Origin: VGEM01 sp033764265
GTDB lineage: Bacteria > Pseudomonadota > Alphaproteobacteria > Rhodospirillales > Rhodospirillaceae
DNA: 7,428 nucleotides
Direction: 5' to 3'
NCBI GenBank assembly: GCA_033764265.1
Contig: JANRJB010000393.1
Span: 1-7,428 of the forward strand
Shown: piece by piece, positions 6,458 to 7,428 of the stretch
How positions within the stretch are numbered: position 1 is the stretch's first letter
Layout: the number at the start of each line of letters is the position of its first letter
Made by a program: the position numbers and the translations under genes
The notes under the pieces: generated by a model
The model's database searches: none
Told to the model about the DNA's origin: nothing
What the model saw: only the letters and a program-made list of their open reading frames with translations

Positions 6458-7428
6458 ATGACTCATCTAGCGCCCATCGCCACGCCATCTGCGGCGGCTT
6501 TTCCGTATGCCACGCATTTCGCGCGCCGGCTCGACGGCTTGCGCCGGGCCGGGACCTACCGCCACTTCGCCCGCCTCAGTCGCATTCCCGGCGCCTGGCC
6601 GCGCGCGCTGTGGCATGGCGAGACGGGTCCGAAGCCGGTGACCGTTTGGTGCTCGAACGATTACCTCGGCATGGGCCAGCATCCGACCGTGACCGAGGCC
6701 ATGGCCGCCGCCGCCCGGGCCGAAAGCGCCGGCGCCGGCGGCACGCGCAACATCGCGGGCACTCACGTTGTCCACGCCGAACTGGAAGCCGAACTGGCCG
6801 CATTGCACCGCAAGCCGGCCGCCCTGCTGTTCACGTCTGGCTATCTCGCCAATCTCGGTGGCCTGTCGGCGCTGGCGCGCAGCCTGCCGGACTGCGTGGT
6901 GTTTTCGGACGCGCGCAATCACGCCTCGATGATCGCAGGCATCGGCGCGGCCAAGGTCGACAAGCGCATTTTCCGCCATAACGACCTGGCCGACCTCGAA
7001 GCGCAACTCCGCGCGGTGCGCTTGGGCCGACCGAAGATCATCGCCTGCGAGTCGGTCTACTCGATGGACGGCACGTTCGGCGCCCTTGGTGAAATCGCGA
7101 CGCTCGCCAAACGCTACGGCGCGCTCACCTACGTGGACGAGGTTCACGCCGTCGGGCTGTATGGACACAACGGCGGCGGGCTGATCGACCACCTGGGACT
7201 GCAGGCTGAGATCGACATTGTCCAGGGCACGTTAGCCAAGGCGTTCGGCGTGGTCGGCGGCTACATCGCCGCTTCGGCCGACATCGTCGACATTGTGCGC
7301 AGCTTCTCGGGCGAATTCATTTTCACGACCGCGCTGCCGCCGCCGGTCGCCGCCGCCGCGCTGGCCGCCGTGCGCACCGTGCGCGGGGCAGGCGCCCTGC
7401 GCGCGCGCCACCAGGACCGTGAGTGGCG
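6458..7428 (+). CDS. hemA: 5-aminolevulinate synthase (ALAS), cut by right window edge
   Basis: The frame runs from ATG 6458 to the window edge without a stop, giving 323 of an expected 400 or so residues. ALAS is a PLP enzyme that condenses glycine with succinyl-CoA to 5-aminolevulinate, the first tetrapyrrole precursor (C4 pathway). Visible marks are YRHF (34-37, with the substrate Arg), CSNDYLGMGQHP (from C65), GAGGTRNIAGT, FTSGYLAN, NHASMI (H155), ESVYSMDG, YVDEVHAVGLYG (D227 and H230, contacting PLP), the PLP lysine K261 in GTLAKAFG, and FIFTTALPP. ESVYSMDG and FIFTTALPP favour ALAS over the related AONS and KBL enzymes. The common SMIEGI motif reads SMIAGI. The gene begins 23 bases after cysH with no terminator between them and only a weak Shine-Dalgarno, so it is probably in the same operon. 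It may be a second ALAS copy serving siroheme demand; that is inference. Confidence 0.9.
   Translation, partial: MTHLAPIATPSAAAFPYATHFARRLDGLRRAGTYRHFARLSRIPGAWPRALWHGETGPKPVTVWCSNDYLGMGQHPTVTEAMAAAARAESAGAGGTRNIAGTHVVHAELEAELAALHRKPAALLFTSGYLANLGGLSALARSLPDCVVFSDARNHASMIAGIGAAKVDKRIFRHNDLADLEAQLRAVRLGRPKIIACESVYSMDGTFGALGEIATLAKRYGALTYVDEVHAVGLYGHNGGGLIDHLGLQAEIDIVQGTLAKAFGVVGGYIAASADIVDIVRSFSGEFIFTTALPPPVAAAALAAVRTVRGAGALRARHQDREW

Overview
The window is GC-rich with strong third-position G/C, and every real gene lies on the + strand. It looks like an alphaproteobacterium. Two things point there: a C4-pathway 5-aminolevulinate synthase, and the small DUF2849 gene beside a sulfite reductase, an arrangement known from that class. 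I cannot place the genus; Rhodospirillales- or Rhizobiales-like is a guess. The sequence shows no insertion sequence, tRNA, rRNA, CRISPR or phage signal.

Left part (1-2255): the 3' end of an alpha/beta-hydrolase gene is joined by an ATGA overlap to a gene for a 660-residue protein with two tandem nitrilase-superfamily domains. The second domain keeps the Glu-Lys-Cys catalytic triad. The first has lost the Glu, so it is probably structural or regulatory. These two genes look like the end of a separate catabolic operon whose substrate cannot be read from this window.

Intergenic leader (2256-2426): this is the only sizeable non-coding stretch. Its AT-richer half carries interleaved inverted repeats built on a CTAC/GTAG core. 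Just before the next gene, a perfect 7-bp inverted repeat contains the Shine-Dalgarno sequence. It is probably the control region of the sulfur operon.

Sulfur/siroheme operon (2427-6434): standalone uroporphyrinogen-III C-methyltransferase (SUMT), DUF2849 protein, siroheme/4Fe-4S sulfite reductase (CysI type), DUF934 protein and 4Fe-4S APS reductase (CysH type). The genes are closely packed; two junctions overlap and the other gaps are 14-16 bases. APS reductase makes sulfite from adenylyl sulfate, sulfite reductase reduces it to sulfide, and SUMT makes the precorrin-2 needed for the reductase's siroheme.

Right part (6458-end): 23 bases after cysH begins a 5-aminolevulinate synthase (ALAS), cut by the window edge. 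Its place directly behind the sulfite-reduction genes, where sulfate-activation genes are often found, suggests that entry into tetrapyrrole synthesis is co-expressed with the siroheme-consuming enzyme. I see no clearly new defence or mobile system. The most interesting points are the cys-ALAS linkage, the leader structures, the half-degenerate double nitrilase and the two uncharacterised proteins beside CysI.
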